This document shows positions 54,232 through 63,208 of a stretch of 64,000 bases of DNA, piece after piece (positions within the stretch are counted from its first letter, which is position 1; each line of letters opens with the position of its first letter). The notes below the pieces were generated by a model. It had not been told where the DNA came from, did no database searches, and worked only from the letters and a program-made list of their open reading frames with translations. The position numbers and the translations under genes are program-made. The stretch comes from Arthrobacter sp. B2a2-09 (GTDB lineage: Bacteria > Actinomycetota > Actinomycetes > Actinomycetales > Micrococcaceae), in the NCBI RefSeq assembly GCF_027587375.1, contig NZ_JAMXIC010000003.1:124001-188000 (forward strand), read 5' to 3'.

Positions 54232-55515
54232 GTGAGCACAAATCCTTCACGCATCTTTGTTGCGCGCTTGCTCGGCCTCGACGTTTTCGACCCCCTGGGC
54301 GATCGCCTGGGCCGGCTGCGCGATGTCGTGGTGCTCTCGCGCGGCTTGCGCGGGGCCCCGCATGCAGTGGGTATCGTCGTCGAGGTTCCGGGCAAGAAGC
54401 GCGTCTTCGTTCCGATGACCAGGCTGACGTCCATGGACCAGAGCCAGATCATCTGCACCGGTTTGGTCAATCTGCGGCGCTTCCAGCAACGCGGTGCCGA
54501 GCAACTGGTGGTCGGCGAGCTCTTTGACCGCAAGGTGACCCTCAAGGACGGCAGCGGCGACGCCATCATCGAAGACATCGCCATGGACCAGCAGCGCAAC
54601 GGTGACTGGCTGGTCTCCAAACTTTTCGTTAGACGCGGCACGTCTACCTCCAGGCTTCGGGGGCTGCGCCGCGGGCACACGCTGCTGGTGGATTGGGCGG
54701 AGACGCTGCAGGGCTCCGAGAACGATCCCCAGGGTGCCAGTCACTTCGTTGCCACCCACGAGGACCTCAAACCGGCCGATTTTGCGGACGCTCTCCAGGA
54801 GATGTCGGACAAGCGACGGATCGAGGTGGCCAGCGAGCTCCAGGACGAACGACTCGCCGATGTGCTCCAGGAATTGCCGGAAGAAGACCAGGTGACGCTC
54901 CTGTCCGCCTTGGACAACGAACGCGCGGCCGATGTGCTGGAAGAAATGGACCCGGACGACGCCGCAGACCTGTTGGCGGACTTGCCTTCCGCGAAGGCCG
55001 AGGAACTGCTGCTCCTGATGGAGCCGGACGAGGCTGACGACGTCCGCCGGCTCTTGCAATATGACGAAGACACGGCCGGCGGCCTCATGACCCCGGTGCC
55101 CGTTATCCTGCCCCCGGAAGCTACGGTCGCTGAAGCGCTGGCCCATGTGCGCAGCGAGGAACTCTCCCCCGCCCTGGCCTCGGCCATCTTTATCTGCCGC
55201 CCGCCGTTGGAGACCCCCACGGGACGATTCCTCGGCGTCGTGCATATCCAGCAATTGCTCCGCAGCGCCCCGCCCGAACAGCTGGGCAGCATCGTTGACA
55301 AGAACCTGGAGCCCGTTTCCGATCACGCCAGCGTCAGCGAGGTCAGCCACACCATGGCCTCCTACAACCTCAATTCCCTCCCGGTCGTGAACAGCGCCGG
55401 TCGCCTAGTAGGGGCGGTGACTGTTGATGACCTCTTAGACCATTTGCTCCCGGACGACTGGCGAACCCACGAAGACGGAGCCCCGATCATGAAACTAGGA
55501 GGCCGAATTGGCTGA
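54232..55515 (+). CDS. MgtE N-domain / CBS-pair protein lacking the Mg channel domain
   Basis: This is a 427-residue cytoplasmic protein. Residues 1 to about 150 hold PRC-barrel-like beta-rich repeats. About 170-275 is an MgtE_N superhelix (ADFADALQEMSDKRR, AADVLEEMDPDDAADLL), with the hallmark TAGGLMT at about 285 and a CBS pair to about 405 (LNSLPVVNSAGRLVGAVTVDDL). The five-helix Mg2+ channel of MgtE is absent, so it is not a transporter by itself. The GTG start has no good Shine-Dalgarno but a TAGCCT box six bases upstream. It overlaps the DUF1003 gene by eight bases. Confidence 0.88.
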   Translation: MSTNPSRIFVARLLGLDVFDPLGDRLGRLRDVVVLSRGLRGAPHAVGIVVEVPGKKRVFVPMTRLTSMDQSQIICTGLVNLRRFQQRGAEQLVVGELFDRKVTLKDGSGDAIIEDIAMDQQRNGDWLVSKLFVRRGTSTSRLRGLRRGHTLLVDWAETLQGSENDPQGASHFVATHEDLKPADFADALQEMSDKRRIEVASELQDERLADVLQELPEEDQVTLLSALDNERAADVLEEMDPDDAADLLADLPSAKAEELLLLMEPDEADDVRRLLQYDEDTAGGLMTPVPVILPPEATVAEALAHVRSEELSPALASAIFICRPPLETPTGRFLGVVHIQQLLRSAPPEQLGSIVDKNLEPVSDHASVSEVSHTMASYNLNSLPVVNSAGRLVGAVTVDDLLDHLLPDDWRTHEDGAPIMKLGGRIG

Positions 55516-56209
55516 GAAGCCCACCAGCGGAGGACTGGACACCCCGCTCGAGCTGCGTTCCCGCATGCTGCCGAATTTCGGCAGCGATCCCGATGCGTTC
55601 GGCCGATTTGCCGAGCGCTTCGCCCGCTACATGGGCACGGCGAACTTCCTGTTCTACATGACGATCTTTGTGATCGTCTGGATCGCGTTCAATGTTGTTG
55701 GCTTGTTCGGCTTCCAATGGGATCCCTACCCGTTCATCCTCCTCAATCTTTTCTTCTCGACACAAGCCTCCTACGCTGCGCCCCTGATCCTGTTGGCCCA
55801 GAACCGCCAGGACGACCGCGACCGCGTGACAATCGAGCAGGACCGCGCCCGTGACGAGCGCAACCTGGCTGACACCGAATACCTGACCCGTGAGGTCGCG
55901 GCTCTTCGCATCGTCCTGCGCGAGGTCGCTACCAGGGACTACGTGCGTGCCGAGCTCCGTTCTTTGTTGTCGGACCTTATCGAAGCCCAGGAAGAGTTTC
56001 GTCCGAACAATTCCGATGGCTCGAACAACGGCGAGAAAGCCAAGGACAAAGTCAAGGACAAGCGCAACAAACAGCGCAATCCCCCCACGCAGCAGATCCC
56101 CAAAATCCACCCTGCGCATTCCAGCGCCACGCAACCTGAATCCGGGCTCTCTACCGTCGGCACCTCGTCGGGCCCGCTTTCAGGTCCGCCCACCCAGCCT
56201 GAAAGCTGA
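55508..56209 (+). CDS. DUF1003 membrane protein
   Basis: This is a 233-residue protein. Two adjacent helices (FLFYMTIFVIVWIAFNVVGL and PYPFILLNLFFSTQASYAAP) are joined by a short aromatic loop. A charged helix with the family motif LILLAQNRQDDRDRV follows, then a long Lys/Asn/Ser/Pro-rich tail. The function is unknown; the family is often adjacent to Mg-related genes. The TTG at 55508 has AGGAGG five bases upstream inside the end of the preceding gene. Confidence 0.88.
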   Translation: MAEKPTSGGLDTPLELRSRMLPNFGSDPDAFGRFAERFARYMGTANFLFYMTIFVIVWIAFNVVGLFGFQWDPYPFILLNLFFSTQASYAAPLILLAQNRQDDRDRVTIEQDRARDERNLADTEYLTREVAALRIVLREVATRDYVRAELRSLLSDLIEAQEEFRPNNSDGSNNGEKAKDKVKDKRNKQRNPPTQQIPKIHPAHSSATQPESGLSTVGTSSGPLSGPPTQPES

Positions 56210-56220
56210 ACATCCACCCC

Positions 56221-57348
56221 ATGAGCACACCATCTGTCGAGGCCCTCAACGCTGCCTTGGCAACCGTCATCGATCCCGAACTGCGCCGTCCCATCACCGA
56301 ATTGGGGATGCTGGATTCGGTAGAGGCCAGTCCGGACGGAACCGTCCGGGTTGCGGTGCTGCTGACCATCGCGGGCTGCCCCCTGCGTGAAACCATCACG
56401 GCCGACGCCACGGCTGCCCTGACGCGGGTTCCGGGCGTGACGGGCGTCGAGGTCGAGCTCAAGGTCATGACGCAAGCGCAACGCGATGCCCTCAAGGAAC
56501 GGCTGCGCGGCGCTGGCGGGCAACGCGGAATCCCCTTCAACGAACCGGGCTCCCTGACGAAGGTCTTTGCCGTGGCCAGCGGCAAGGGCGGTGTGGGAAA
56601 GTCCTCGGTGACGGTCAACCTCGCGTGTGCCCTTGCGGCGCAGGGGCTGCGCGTGGGAATCGTCGACGCCGATGTCCACGGTTTCTCCGTCCCGGCACTC
56701 ATGGGAATCACGCAGCAGCCCACACGGGTGGACGACATGATCCTCCCGCCCGTGGCCTTCGGCGTGAAGGTGATCTCCATTGGCATGTTTGTTTCCGGGA
56801 ACAAGGCAGTGGCGTGGCGTGGGCCGATGCTGCACCGTGCACTGGAGCAATTCCTCACGGACGTCTATTTCGGCGATCTGGATGCCCTGTTCCTTGATCT
56901 TCCGCCCGGCACGGGCGACATCGCCATCTCGGTGGCGCAGTTGCTTCCCAACGCCGAAATCCTCGTGGTGACCACCCCGCAGGCCGCGGCAGCGGATGTT
57001 GCCGAGAGGGCCGGAACCATCGCAACGCAGACGGGCCAGAAGCTTGCCGGAGTCGTGGAGAACATGTCCTTCCTGGAGATGCCCGACGGCGGCAGGATGG
57101 AATTGTTCGGAAGCGGCGGCGGGCTGGTGCTGGCTGAGCGGTTGAGCGCCGCCGTCGGAACCGACGTGCCGCTGCTGGGACAGATCCCCTTGGACATCCG
57201 TCTGCGCGAAGGCGGCGACGCGGGCCGCCCCGTGGTGTTGACGGATCCGGAGACGGCCGCCGCACAGGCACTTCAGGGCATCGCGGACAAGCTCAACGCC
57301 AAGCCGCGCGGCCTGGCCGGAATGTCCCTCGGGATCCAGCCAAAATAG
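56221..57348 (+). CDS. mrp: Mrp/ApbC-family P-loop ATPase (iron-sulfur cluster carrier type)
   Basis: This is a 375-residue protein. The N-terminal MIP18/DUF59 domain (residues about 1-95) is followed by a deviant Walker A ASGKGGVGKSSVTVNLA. DADVHGFSVPALMGI and LDLPPGTGDIAISVAQLLP are also diagnostic of Mrp. It binds or transfers Fe-S clusters in other bacteria. The cluster-binding CxxC of the eukaryotic homologues is absent. It converges with tatB, leaving three bases between the two stops. Confidence 0.93.
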   Translation: MSTPSVEALNAALATVIDPELRRPITELGMLDSVEASPDGTVRVAVLLTIAGCPLRETITADATAALTRVPGVTGVEVELKVMTQAQRDALKERLRGAGGQRGIPFNEPGSLTKVFAVASGKGGVGKSSVTVNLACALAAQGLRVGIVDADVHGFSVPALMGITQQPTRVDDMILPPVAFGVKVISIGMFVSGNKAVAWRGPMLHRALEQFLTDVYFGDLDALFLDLPPGTGDIAISVAQLLPNAEILVVTTPQAAAADVAERAGTIATQTGQKLAGVVENMSFLEMPDGGRMELFGSGGGLVLAERLSAAVGTDVPLLGQIPLDIRLREGGDAGRPVVLTDPETAAAQALQGIADKLNAKPRGLAGMSLGIQPK

Positions 57349-57351
57349 CTT

Positions 57352-57735
57352 TTAGGTGGCCTCAGAGTCGAAGGGCGCCTTTTCACCGACGGAAAGCCGT
57401 TCAACAACCCGCTCGGGAGCTTTCGGCGCGGCGTCCACGGCTGCTACAGCGACAGGGGCACCGGCGCTGACAGGCTTCGTGTCGTCGTCGAGCAGCGCTT
57501 CCTTGATGATCCGGCGCGGATCGTACTGGCGCGGGTCATACTTCTTCCAGTCGACTTCATCGATATCGATGCCGACTTCTTCCTTGATCTGTTCGCGGGC
57601 ACCGGACGCCATACGCCGCAGTTCCTTGACGATATTCGCCAACTTCCGCGTGTATTCGGGCAAGCGGCTGGGACCGATCACGATTACGCCGATGATCAGC
57701 AGGATCAGAAACTCCGGGCCATTGATTCCAAACAC
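57352..57735 (-). CDS. tatB: Twin-arginine translocase subunit TatB
   Basis: This is a 127-residue protein: short periplasmic start, one helix with FLILLIIGVIVIGPSRLPEY (the TatB Gly-Pro hinge), an amphipathic helix (LANIVKELRRMASGAREQ) and an acidic tail. The GTG at 57735 (VFGINGPEF) is the characteristic TatB N-terminus. The 40 upstream codons in frame are not credible. TAATCT seven bases before the GTG suggests a leaderless transcript. It is the third gene after sigE and its anti-sigma factor. Confidence 0.9.
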   Translation of the reverse strand: MFGINGPEFLILLIIGVIVIGPSRLPEYTRKLANIVKELRRMASGAREQIKEEVGIDIDEVDWKKYDPRQYDPRRIIKEALLDDDTKPVSAGAPVAVAAVDAAPKAPERVVERLSVGEKAPFDSEAT

Positions 57736-57766
57736 GTATCGAAGATTACCTTGTCCGTCAGCCCGC

Positions 57767-58678
57767 TCAGAAACCTGCCAGGCCGGCCAGGGCATGGAGT
57801 CCCCGCTGCAGCCGTTCATTCCAGGTCTCTGCGCTGTTTTCGGCGGGCCGGGCAACCACCAGCGAATCGCCCGCCTTCACGAGCTCAGGAACGGCTCCCG
57901 CAGCCTGATTGGCGGGCATGTCAGAGGAATAGCGCAGCACGGCCACGGGCGAGGAGTAGACGGCCTGCCACGGGGCCCCCTGGGTGATCGACAGTTGGGT
58001 CCCCGACGTGCTGCTGCCTTCCAGGTGCTGCTCCACCAGGGTGGCATGGTGGTCACCGTCGCTGAGGTACAGCTCAACGGCGGGGTGCCCGTCCTGCATC
58101 AAGGCCCGGGCGGAAACCACATGGTATCCCATGCTTGTCATTTCGGGACATGCCCAGCCGTCTTTCCGCAGTTCCGACAACTGCTGCTCGCTCAGGCTCA
58201 CCGTCCCTGCCACACTGACGGGCAGACTCAGCTGCGAACCTGTAATGGGAAGTTGCTCTCCAGCGTTTCCGGGAACGGTTGCACTGACCAGGGTCCGGAC
58301 TTCCTGCTCGCCGCGGTTCGACGCCTGCGGCGCAACTTCACCGCCGAGCGTGTAGGCCGCAACCGCCAGGATTCCGGCGCTCACGGCGAGTCCGCCGGCC
58401 GTGGCGCTGACAAGCCGGATACCGTGCCATACGCTCCGCTGGGGCGCAGGCCGCTCAGGAAAATCGGATTGCGCCAAGCGCTGGGTGTGTTCGATCAGCC
58501 TGTTGGTGAAATCCTGGCTGGCCTCGGGGACGGCGGCACGGCGAAGCCGTTCCAGGTACTGGCGTTCCCGCAGGACTGCGGCGTGGCATTCAGAGCATTG
58601 CTGCAGATGGCCGGGGGCGCGGCTGTGCCGGATATTTCCCCGGGGCAAACCACCGCGTCGTCCTTTCAGCAGACCCAT
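57767..58678 (-). CDS. rseA: ZAS-type anti-sigma factor for SigE, with large extracytoplasmic domain
   Basis: This is a 303-residue protein. The zinc-binding anti-sigma motif H-x3-C-x2-C is present as His24, Cys28 and Cys31 (HLQQCSEC), followed by a helical region that would bind the sigma factor. A transmembrane segment lies at about residues 90-112 (LVSATAGGLAVSAGILAVAA), and a domain of about 190 residues lies outside. It starts six bases after the sigE stop. Mycobacterial RseA is much shorter and soluble, so this form probably senses the envelope directly. Confidence 0.87.
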   Translation of the reverse strand: MGLLKGRRGGLPRGNIRHSRAPGHLQQCSECHAAVLRERQYLERLRRAAVPEASQDFTNRLIEHTQRLAQSDFPERPAPQRSVWHGIRLVSATAGGLAVSAGILAVAAYTLGGEVAPQASNRGEQEVRTLVSATVPGNAGEQLPITGSQLSLPVSVAGTVSLSEQQLSELRKDGWACPEMTSMGYHVVSARALMQDGHPAVELYLSDGDHHATLVEQHLEGSSTSGTQLSITQGAPWQAVYSSPVAVLRYSSDMPANQAAGAVPELVKAGDSLVVARPAENSAETWNERLQRGLHALAGLAGF

Positions 58679-58684
58679 CGGCGG

Positions 58685-59329
58685 CTAAAGGAGACCGGCG
58701 ATGCGCGGCATCTTGAGCCGTGGTTTGCGGGCCTGGACGGGACGCGGATCCCGGTGCGCCAGCTTTTCACGGAGCATTGTCCGTCCGCGGTGGATGCGGG
58801 ACCTGACGGTCCCCAGCTTCACGTCAAGCGCTTCGGCAACTTCGTCGTAGGAAAGGCCTTCAAGATCGCAAAGCACGACGGCGGCACGAAAGTCCGGAGG
58901 CAGTTCTTCCAGGGCGCGCTGGACATCGAGATCTAGGTTGTTCAGCTCGAAGCTCTGCTCCGGACCGGGTTCATGCCCGGGCAGCCGCGATTCGGCGTCT
59001 TCGGCCAAGGCATCGAAGCGTATGCGGCTCTTCCGACGGGCCTGGTCAAGGAACAGGTTGGTGGTGATGCGGTGCAGCCAGCCATCGAGTGTGCCTGGCT
59101 TGAAGTTTTCAAGCGAACGGAAGACCCTGACGAAGACTTCCTGGGTGAGGTCCTCGGCGTCGAACTTGTTTCCCGTTAGCCGATAGGCAAGGCGGAAGAC
59201 CTTGGCGGAGTGGTTCTCCACCACTTCCTCCCAGCTCGGCCTGACCCATTCTTCGGCGGGCGGGGCCGTGTCGGTGGAACTCAGGACCGCTGCCGTTGTC
59301 TGGACTGGCGCAGCATTTGATGCCCGCAT
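58685..59329 (-). CDS. sigE: ECF RNA polymerase sigma factor SigE
   Basis: This is a 214-residue ECF sigma factor. Region 2 reads [20 protein letters not shown] and then [12 protein letters not shown]; region 4 reads [20 protein letters not shown] then [16 protein letters not shown]. The N-terminal 30 residues are an Ala/Thr/Pro extension. The basic C-terminus is typical of SigE. It is coupled to the anti-sigma gene and divergent from the O-methyltransferase, an arrangement I recall from the mycobacterial sigE locus. Confidence 0.93.
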   Translation of the reverse strand: MRASNAAPVQTTAAVLSSTDTAPPAEEWVRPSWEEVVENHSAKVFRLAYRLTGNKFDAEDLTQEVFVRVFRSLENFKPGTLDGWLHRITTNLFLDQARRKSRIRFDALAEDAESRLPGHEPGPEQSFELNNLDLDVQRALEELPPDFRAAVVLCDLEGLSYDEVAEALDVKLGTVRSRIHRGRTMLREKLAHRDPRPVQARKPRLKMPRIAGLL

Positions 59330-59588
59330 CGTCCGCTCCCCTCAAACTGTTTGTCATCCTGCCGGTCACTCAGGAATTCGTTGCCGGCCCTCACTTGGAT
59401 GGCTGGATATACATCATCCCAGTGTTGCCTGAGATTTTGCTGATCGAAGGCACGCTTTTCCCGCAGAGCGAACATCGTCCGGAGGACAGCGGGAGGACAC
59501 AGAATTGCGGGCCGCAGGCGTCCGGGCTGGGCGGCCCGTAGCCAGTAGTCTGGAAGCAATACCCCTCTGCCTGGAAAGCGAACCCCTC

Positions 59589-60221
59589 ATGAGTGCCGAC
59601 AAGTCAACAAGCTGGTCCTATGCAGAAGACCTGCCTGCCGAGGACGACGTGTTGCTTCGCGCCCGTGAACGCTCCTTCGAGCTGGGCGTTACTCCTGTCA
59701 GCCCGGGCGTTGGTGCCGTCCTGACCGTCCTTGCCGCGGCGTCGAAGGCCCAGACGGTTGTAGAGGTCGGATCCGGGGCCGGCGTCTCCGGCGTGTGCCT
59801 GCTGCGCGGCCTCAGCCCGCAGGCTGTCCTGACCACTATCGACGTCGACGTCGAGCACCTCAAGGCCGCCCGTGAGGCCTTCCTGGAATCCGGCAGTCCG
59901 GCGAACCGGACCCGGACCATCTCCGGGCGTGCAGCCGACGTCTTGCCGCGCCTCACCGATTCCGCTTACGACCTCGTGTTCATCGACGCCGACAAACCCA
60001 ACTTTCCCGGCTACGTTGAGCAAGCCATCCGGCTGCTTAAGTCTGGCGGAACGCTGGTCATCAATGACGCCCTGGACAAGGACAAGGTTTCCAATCCTGC
60101 CGCCAGGGACAGCACCACCGTGGTGTTGCGCCAGATCGGCAAGGCCATCCGCGACGACGAACGGCTCTCCTCGGCGATGCTTCCCACCGGCGACGGCTTG
60201 CTGGTAGCGGTCAAGAAGTAA
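59589..60221 (+). CDS. SAM-dependent O-methyltransferase (class I, family 3)
   Basis: This is a 210-residue enzyme. The SAM-binding motif reads VVEVGSGAGVSGVCLLRGL, then TTIDVDVEHLKAAREAF. The catechol-O-methyltransferase-like metal site is VFIDADKPNFPGYVEQA followed by LVINDALDKDKV. The substrate is unknown. Start MSADKSTSW at 59589 with GGAAAG upstream. The homologous gene is divergent from sigE in mycobacteria (Rv1220c), so an envelope-stress link is plausible. Confidence 0.9.
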   Translation: MSADKSTSWSYAEDLPAEDDVLLRARERSFELGVTPVSPGVGAVLTVLAAASKAQTVVEVGSGAGVSGVCLLRGLSPQAVLTTIDVDVEHLKAAREAFLESGSPANRTRTISGRAADVLPRLTDSAYDLVFIDADKPNFPGYVEQAIRLLKSGGTLVINDALDKDKVSNPAARDSTTVVLRQIGKAIRDDERLSSAMLPTGDGLLVAVKK

Positions 60222-60256
60222 CCGTCCGGCGTTCGCCTTCAGGGTTAAACATGAAA

Positions 60257-60287
60257 GCAGGGCGCCGGCTCTTCTGCCGGGCCCTGC
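60257..60287 (-). terminator. Hairpin between the O-methyltransferase and DUF3117 genes
   Basis: A 12-bp stem with one bulged G (60257-60269 with 60276-60287) and a six-base loop lies between two convergent genes. On the minus strand it is followed by TTTCAT, so it more likely serves the DUF3117 gene, perhaps in both directions. Confidence 0.6.
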
Positions 60288-60296
60288 CCAGTGAAT

Positions 60297-60464
60297 CTAT
60301 TCGGTAACGCCTACGAGGCATTCCTTGAGGTTCGCCGCCTCTGCTGCGTTGAGCTCGACCACCAGCCGTCCTCCGCCTTCGAGCGGCACACGCATGATCA
60401 GGCTGCGGCCCTCTTTGGTTACTTCCATAGGGCCGTCGCCAGTACGTGGTTTCATAGCCGCCAT
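60297..60464 (-). CDS. DUF3117 small protein
   Basis: This is a 55-residue protein (MAAMKPRTGDGPMEVTKEGR at the start, ending LKECLVGVTE), almost invariant across actinobacteria, with unknown function. The ATG at 60464 is preceded by GGAGGGG nine bases upstream. A possible promoter lies on the same strand at 60605-60634. Confidence 0.93.
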   Translation of the reverse strand: MAAMKPRTGDGPMEVTKEGRSLIMRVPLEGGGRLVVELNAAEAANLKECLVGVTE

Positions 60465-60604
60465 TAGGAAAATCCCCTCCAGTTGTCCCAAATCCCGCCA
60501 ACCCGGCCGGGCTGGCTCCGCGTGGAATATACGGCGTCGACAGTCATGGCTGTTCAGTCGTCGTCGCCGGGCACCCGAGAGTGCCTTTGTCCTTGCTTGT
60601 GTCT

Positions 60605-60634
60605 ATTATCTCGTAATTACCCGCCCGTAGCTAA
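60605..60634 (-). promoter_or_regulatory. Possible promoter of the DUF3117 gene
   Basis: On the minus strand a -10-like GATAAT (60605-60610) and a -35-like TTAGCT (60629-60634) are 18 bases apart, in an A/T-rich pocket between DUF3117 and the next gene. This would leave a leader of about 130 bases. Elements are only partly consensus. Confidence 0.35.
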
Positions 60635-60694
60635 TTGATGGACTTTTCCCGGCGGGCCGCGATCGCGCTTGAACAGGCGAAAGGACGCGCGGCA

Positions 60695-61948
60695 TCACGG
60701 AGGATAGTCGCCGCCGCCCGGCAGCTGTGCCCACGCCCACAGCCAGACAATCCATACGATCTGGAGGAGGAAGAACATGACCACCACGGTGCCGCGGTAG
60801 GCCTTCGAGCGGGACAACCAAGCGGCGCTGAGCGCCAAGGGGAACAAGGGCAAGAGCATACGGAACGTACTCGTCTGAGGGTGCAGGAAGACCAGAAGAT
60901 AGCCCATGTAGCACGTGCACCACAGCCTCAGTTCGGTGCCCAAGGCCTGGACTGGTTTGCTCAACATCAGCAGGGTAAAGAGCGCAACGAAGACGAACGG
61001 CGCCAGAATACCGAGTACCGGGCCGAAGAGCATTTGACCGGTCTCGAACCATGGCTTGAACGGAACGAGGTCATCCCCGCGCCAAACTGTTTCGGTCTTG
61101 GTGTAGGCCAGCGGATCCCCCGTGACCGCCCAGGCAATGGCCGGCCAAGCGAGAGCCCCGGCAACGCCGACCACCACAAGCGCGGCCAGCGATCCAAGTT
61201 CCCGGAGCGTCGGAATGGACCCGGCTGGCTCTGGGCGGCGCCCAAACCTCTTCCACAGGTTGTTGAGCAAGAGCAGCCCCGCCATAGCCGCGAAGGGCAC
61301 GCCGGTGGGTCGCGATAGGCACATGAGCAAGACCACGGGCATCGCGGCAAGGTACTTGCGGCGCACCACAAGCAGAAGCGAACCAGCCAGCAGCAGGGTA
61401 TTGAGAGATTCCGCGTAGGGAACCTGCAGGATGGCTGAGACGGGGAACATCGAGAAGAAGGTCACTGCCCACAGCGCCGCGGTACGCCCGGCGAATTCCC
61501 TGAACAGTTTGTAGAGCACCAAGGCCGCCCCAAGCCCGGCCACCACGGCAATGAGCGTCAGGGCCGGCAGCGTCGCCAATCCGGTGAAGGCACCGAGGGC
61601 CCTGGCAAGGTAGGGAAACAGCGGATAGAACGCCCAGGAATTTTCCGCGACACCGCCGTTCGCATTGACCGGCAAAACGGAAGGATAACCGTTGTTTGCT
61701 GCTTCGGCGTACCAGCGTCCATCCCAGATCGTGATGAAGTTCCAGTAGTCGGGTGCGGGCGGAAACCACGGATTGACGCCCTGCTGCAACGCAGCAGCCA
61801 TGAAGATACAAGCACTGACGAGTCTCGAGGCGATGAAGATGAGGGCGACCTGGACCCACCACGGCCAGCTCGCGGCATGGGCCACGACGCGGCGCAGTCT
61901 TGTGGCCAGGCGTCCCCTCGGGGTCCGCGTTTCGACTGGCTGGGTCAC
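60695..61948 (-). CDS. PIG-V-like integral membrane glycosyltransferase
   Basis: This is a 417-residue protein with roughly ten membrane helices. The first external loop contains WDGRWYAEAANNGYPS followed by AFYPLFPYLARAL, as in PIG-V/GPI mannosyltransferase-II-like and related GT-C enzymes that use polyprenyl-phosphate sugars. The catalytic loop acid is probably the Asp of WDGRWY. The acceptor is unknown; a cell-envelope glycan or lipoglycan is likely in an actinobacterium. The ATG overlaps the stop of the DivIVA-domain gene (ATGA). Confidence 0.8.
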   Translation of the reverse strand: MTQPVETRTPRGRLATRLRRVVAHAASWPWWVQVALIFIASRLVSACIFMAAALQQGVNPWFPPAPDYWNFITIWDGRWYAEAANNGYPSVLPVNANGGVAENSWAFYPLFPYLARALGAFTGLATLPALTLIAVVAGLGAALVLYKLFREFAGRTAALWAVTFFSMFPVSAILQVPYAESLNTLLLAGSLLLVVRRKYLAAMPVVLLMCLSRPTGVPFAAMAGLLLLNNLWKRFGRRPEPAGSIPTLRELGSLAALVVVGVAGALAWPAIAWAVTGDPLAYTKTETVWRGDDLVPFKPWFETGQMLFGPVLGILAPFVFVALFTLLMLSKPVQALGTELRLWCTCYMGYLLVFLHPQTSTFRMLLPLFPLALSAAWLSRSKAYRGTVVVMFFLLQIVWIVWLWAWAQLPGGGDYPP

Positions 61949-62280
61949 TCTTTTGGTTCTTCCTGGTTCCCTGCTGCTTCAAGGGCCAGTTTCAGCCGTT
62001 CGATTTCCCTCTCCTGGGAGGTCAGCTGATCCCTCAGCTCATCGAGCACCTCGTCCACTTGGTCCATCCGGTAGCCCCGCAGGCCAAGGGCGAAACGCAC
62101 GCGGTCGACGTCGGACGCTTTGGCTCCGGCCGGTAGCAGGACCGGCGGCAGGTTCGGGACGGGTTCATCCAGGCCGGCGCCGGTGTCGCGGCTGGATCTC
62201 GCCATTCCGGCGCCGAGGAACAACACGGCACCGATAATGACGATCGCGAGAAAGACCAGAAAAAAGCTCACAACAACCAT
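61945..62280 (-). CDS. DivIVA-domain small membrane-anchored protein
   Basis: This is a 111-residue protein: N-terminal transmembrane helix (VSFFLVFLAIVIIGAVLFLG), a short linker, then a DivIVA-like segment (VRFALGLRGYRMDQVDEVLD) and a C-terminal coiled coil (ELRDQLTSQEREIERLKLAL). It probably localises to the membrane and associates with division or polar-growth proteins. ATG at 62280. It is translationally coupled to the downstream glycosyltransferase. Confidence 0.85.
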   Translation of the reverse strand: MVVVSFFLVFLAIVIIGAVLFLGAGMARSSRDTGAGLDEPVPNLPPVLLPAGAKASDVDRVRFALGLRGYRMDQVDEVLDELRDQLTSQEREIERLKLALEAAGNQEEPKE

Positions 62281-62317
62281 CGTGCCAGACTCAGCTGAGA
62301 GCTCAGGACTGGCAACG

Positions 62318-63169
62318 TTACTCGGGGCGCTGGTCGCCGTTGGTCGAGGGTGGCCGCGGGATTCCGTGCAGGACACGGTGAACGGCGTCCGCGGGATCGT
62401 CCACAAGCTGGATGAGGTCCAGGTCCTTTGCGGAGACCATGCCTTCGGCCACCAGGGTCCCCTTGATCCATTCGATCATCGGGCTCCAGAAGTCGACCCC
62501 CAGAAGGACGATAGGGAATGATGTCACCTTGCGGGTCTGCACCAGAACCATGGCCTCAAACAGTTCGTCCAGGGTTCCGAGGCCGCCCGGCAGGACGATG
62601 AACCCTTGTGCGTACTTGACGAACATGGTCTTGCGGGCGAAGAAGTACCTGAAGTTGATGCCAAGGTCCACCCACCGGTTGAGGCCTTGTTCAAAGGGCA
62701 GCTCGATTCCCAGTCCAACGGAAACGCCGTTGCCTTCGACAGCGCCCCTGTTGGCGGCTTCCATGGATCCCGGGCCACCGCCGGTAATAACGGCGACGCC
62801 GGCTTCGGCGAGGTGGCGGCCCACCTGCACGCCCATATCGTAATAGCCGGTGCCCGGCTTGGTGCGGGCGGAACCAAAGACGCTGACAGCGGGGCCGAGC
62901 TCAGCGAGCGCACCGAATCCTTCAACGAACTCACTCTGGATCCGCAGGACCCGCCACGGGTCGGTGTGAATGAAGTGGTCGGCTCCGCGGGTGTCCAGGA
63001 GTCGCTGGTCCGACATCGGCATTGTGGCCTGTTTGCGCCGAAGCTCCAAGGGTCCTTTGTGCTTGGCTGGCGGCTCCGGGGCAACGGCCGGAGCTGACGG
63101 CGCCGATCCGTTGCTCATCGCCTTGCCATTGGCGTCTGGACTAGGAACTTGGGGCTGGATGGTACTCAT
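62318..63169 (-). CDS. LOG-family (TIGR00730) Rossmann-fold protein
   Basis: This is a 283-residue protein with the lysine-decarboxylase-like/LOG motifs GGGPGSMEAANRGA and PGGLGTLDELFE. Homologues are cytokinin-riboside 5'-monophosphate phosphoribohydrolases or nucleotide hydrolases. The first 45 residues are Pro/Ala-rich. It lies 37 bp upstream of the DivIVA-domain gene on the same strand and downstream of dapE, an association I recall from mycobacteria. Confidence 0.9.
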   Translation of the reverse strand: MSTIQPQVPSPDANGKAMSNGSAPSAPAVAPEPPAKHKGPLELRRKQATMPMSDQRLLDTRGADHFIHTDPWRVLRIQSEFVEGFGALAELGPAVSVFGSARTKPGTGYYDMGVQVGRHLAEAGVAVITGGGPGSMEAANRGAVEGNGVSVGLGIELPFEQGLNRWVDLGINFRYFFARKTMFVKYAQGFIVLPGGLGTLDELFEAMVLVQTRKVTSFPIVLLGVDFWSPMIEWIKGTLVAEGMVSAKDLDLIQLVDDPADAVHRVLHGIPRPPSTNGDQRPE

Positions 63170-63208
63170 TGACCTAGGCTAGCGCGGATGGTGGCGGACT
63201 GTGCCGCA

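Noticed and set aside
54247..55350. Minus-strand open frame of 367 codons
   Set aside because: Antisense of the MgtE_N/CBS gene, which has clear domains on the plus strand.
57356..58936. Plus-strand open frame of 526 codons across tatB and the anti-sigma gene
   Set aside because: It runs antisense through three genes with well-defined minus-strand products.
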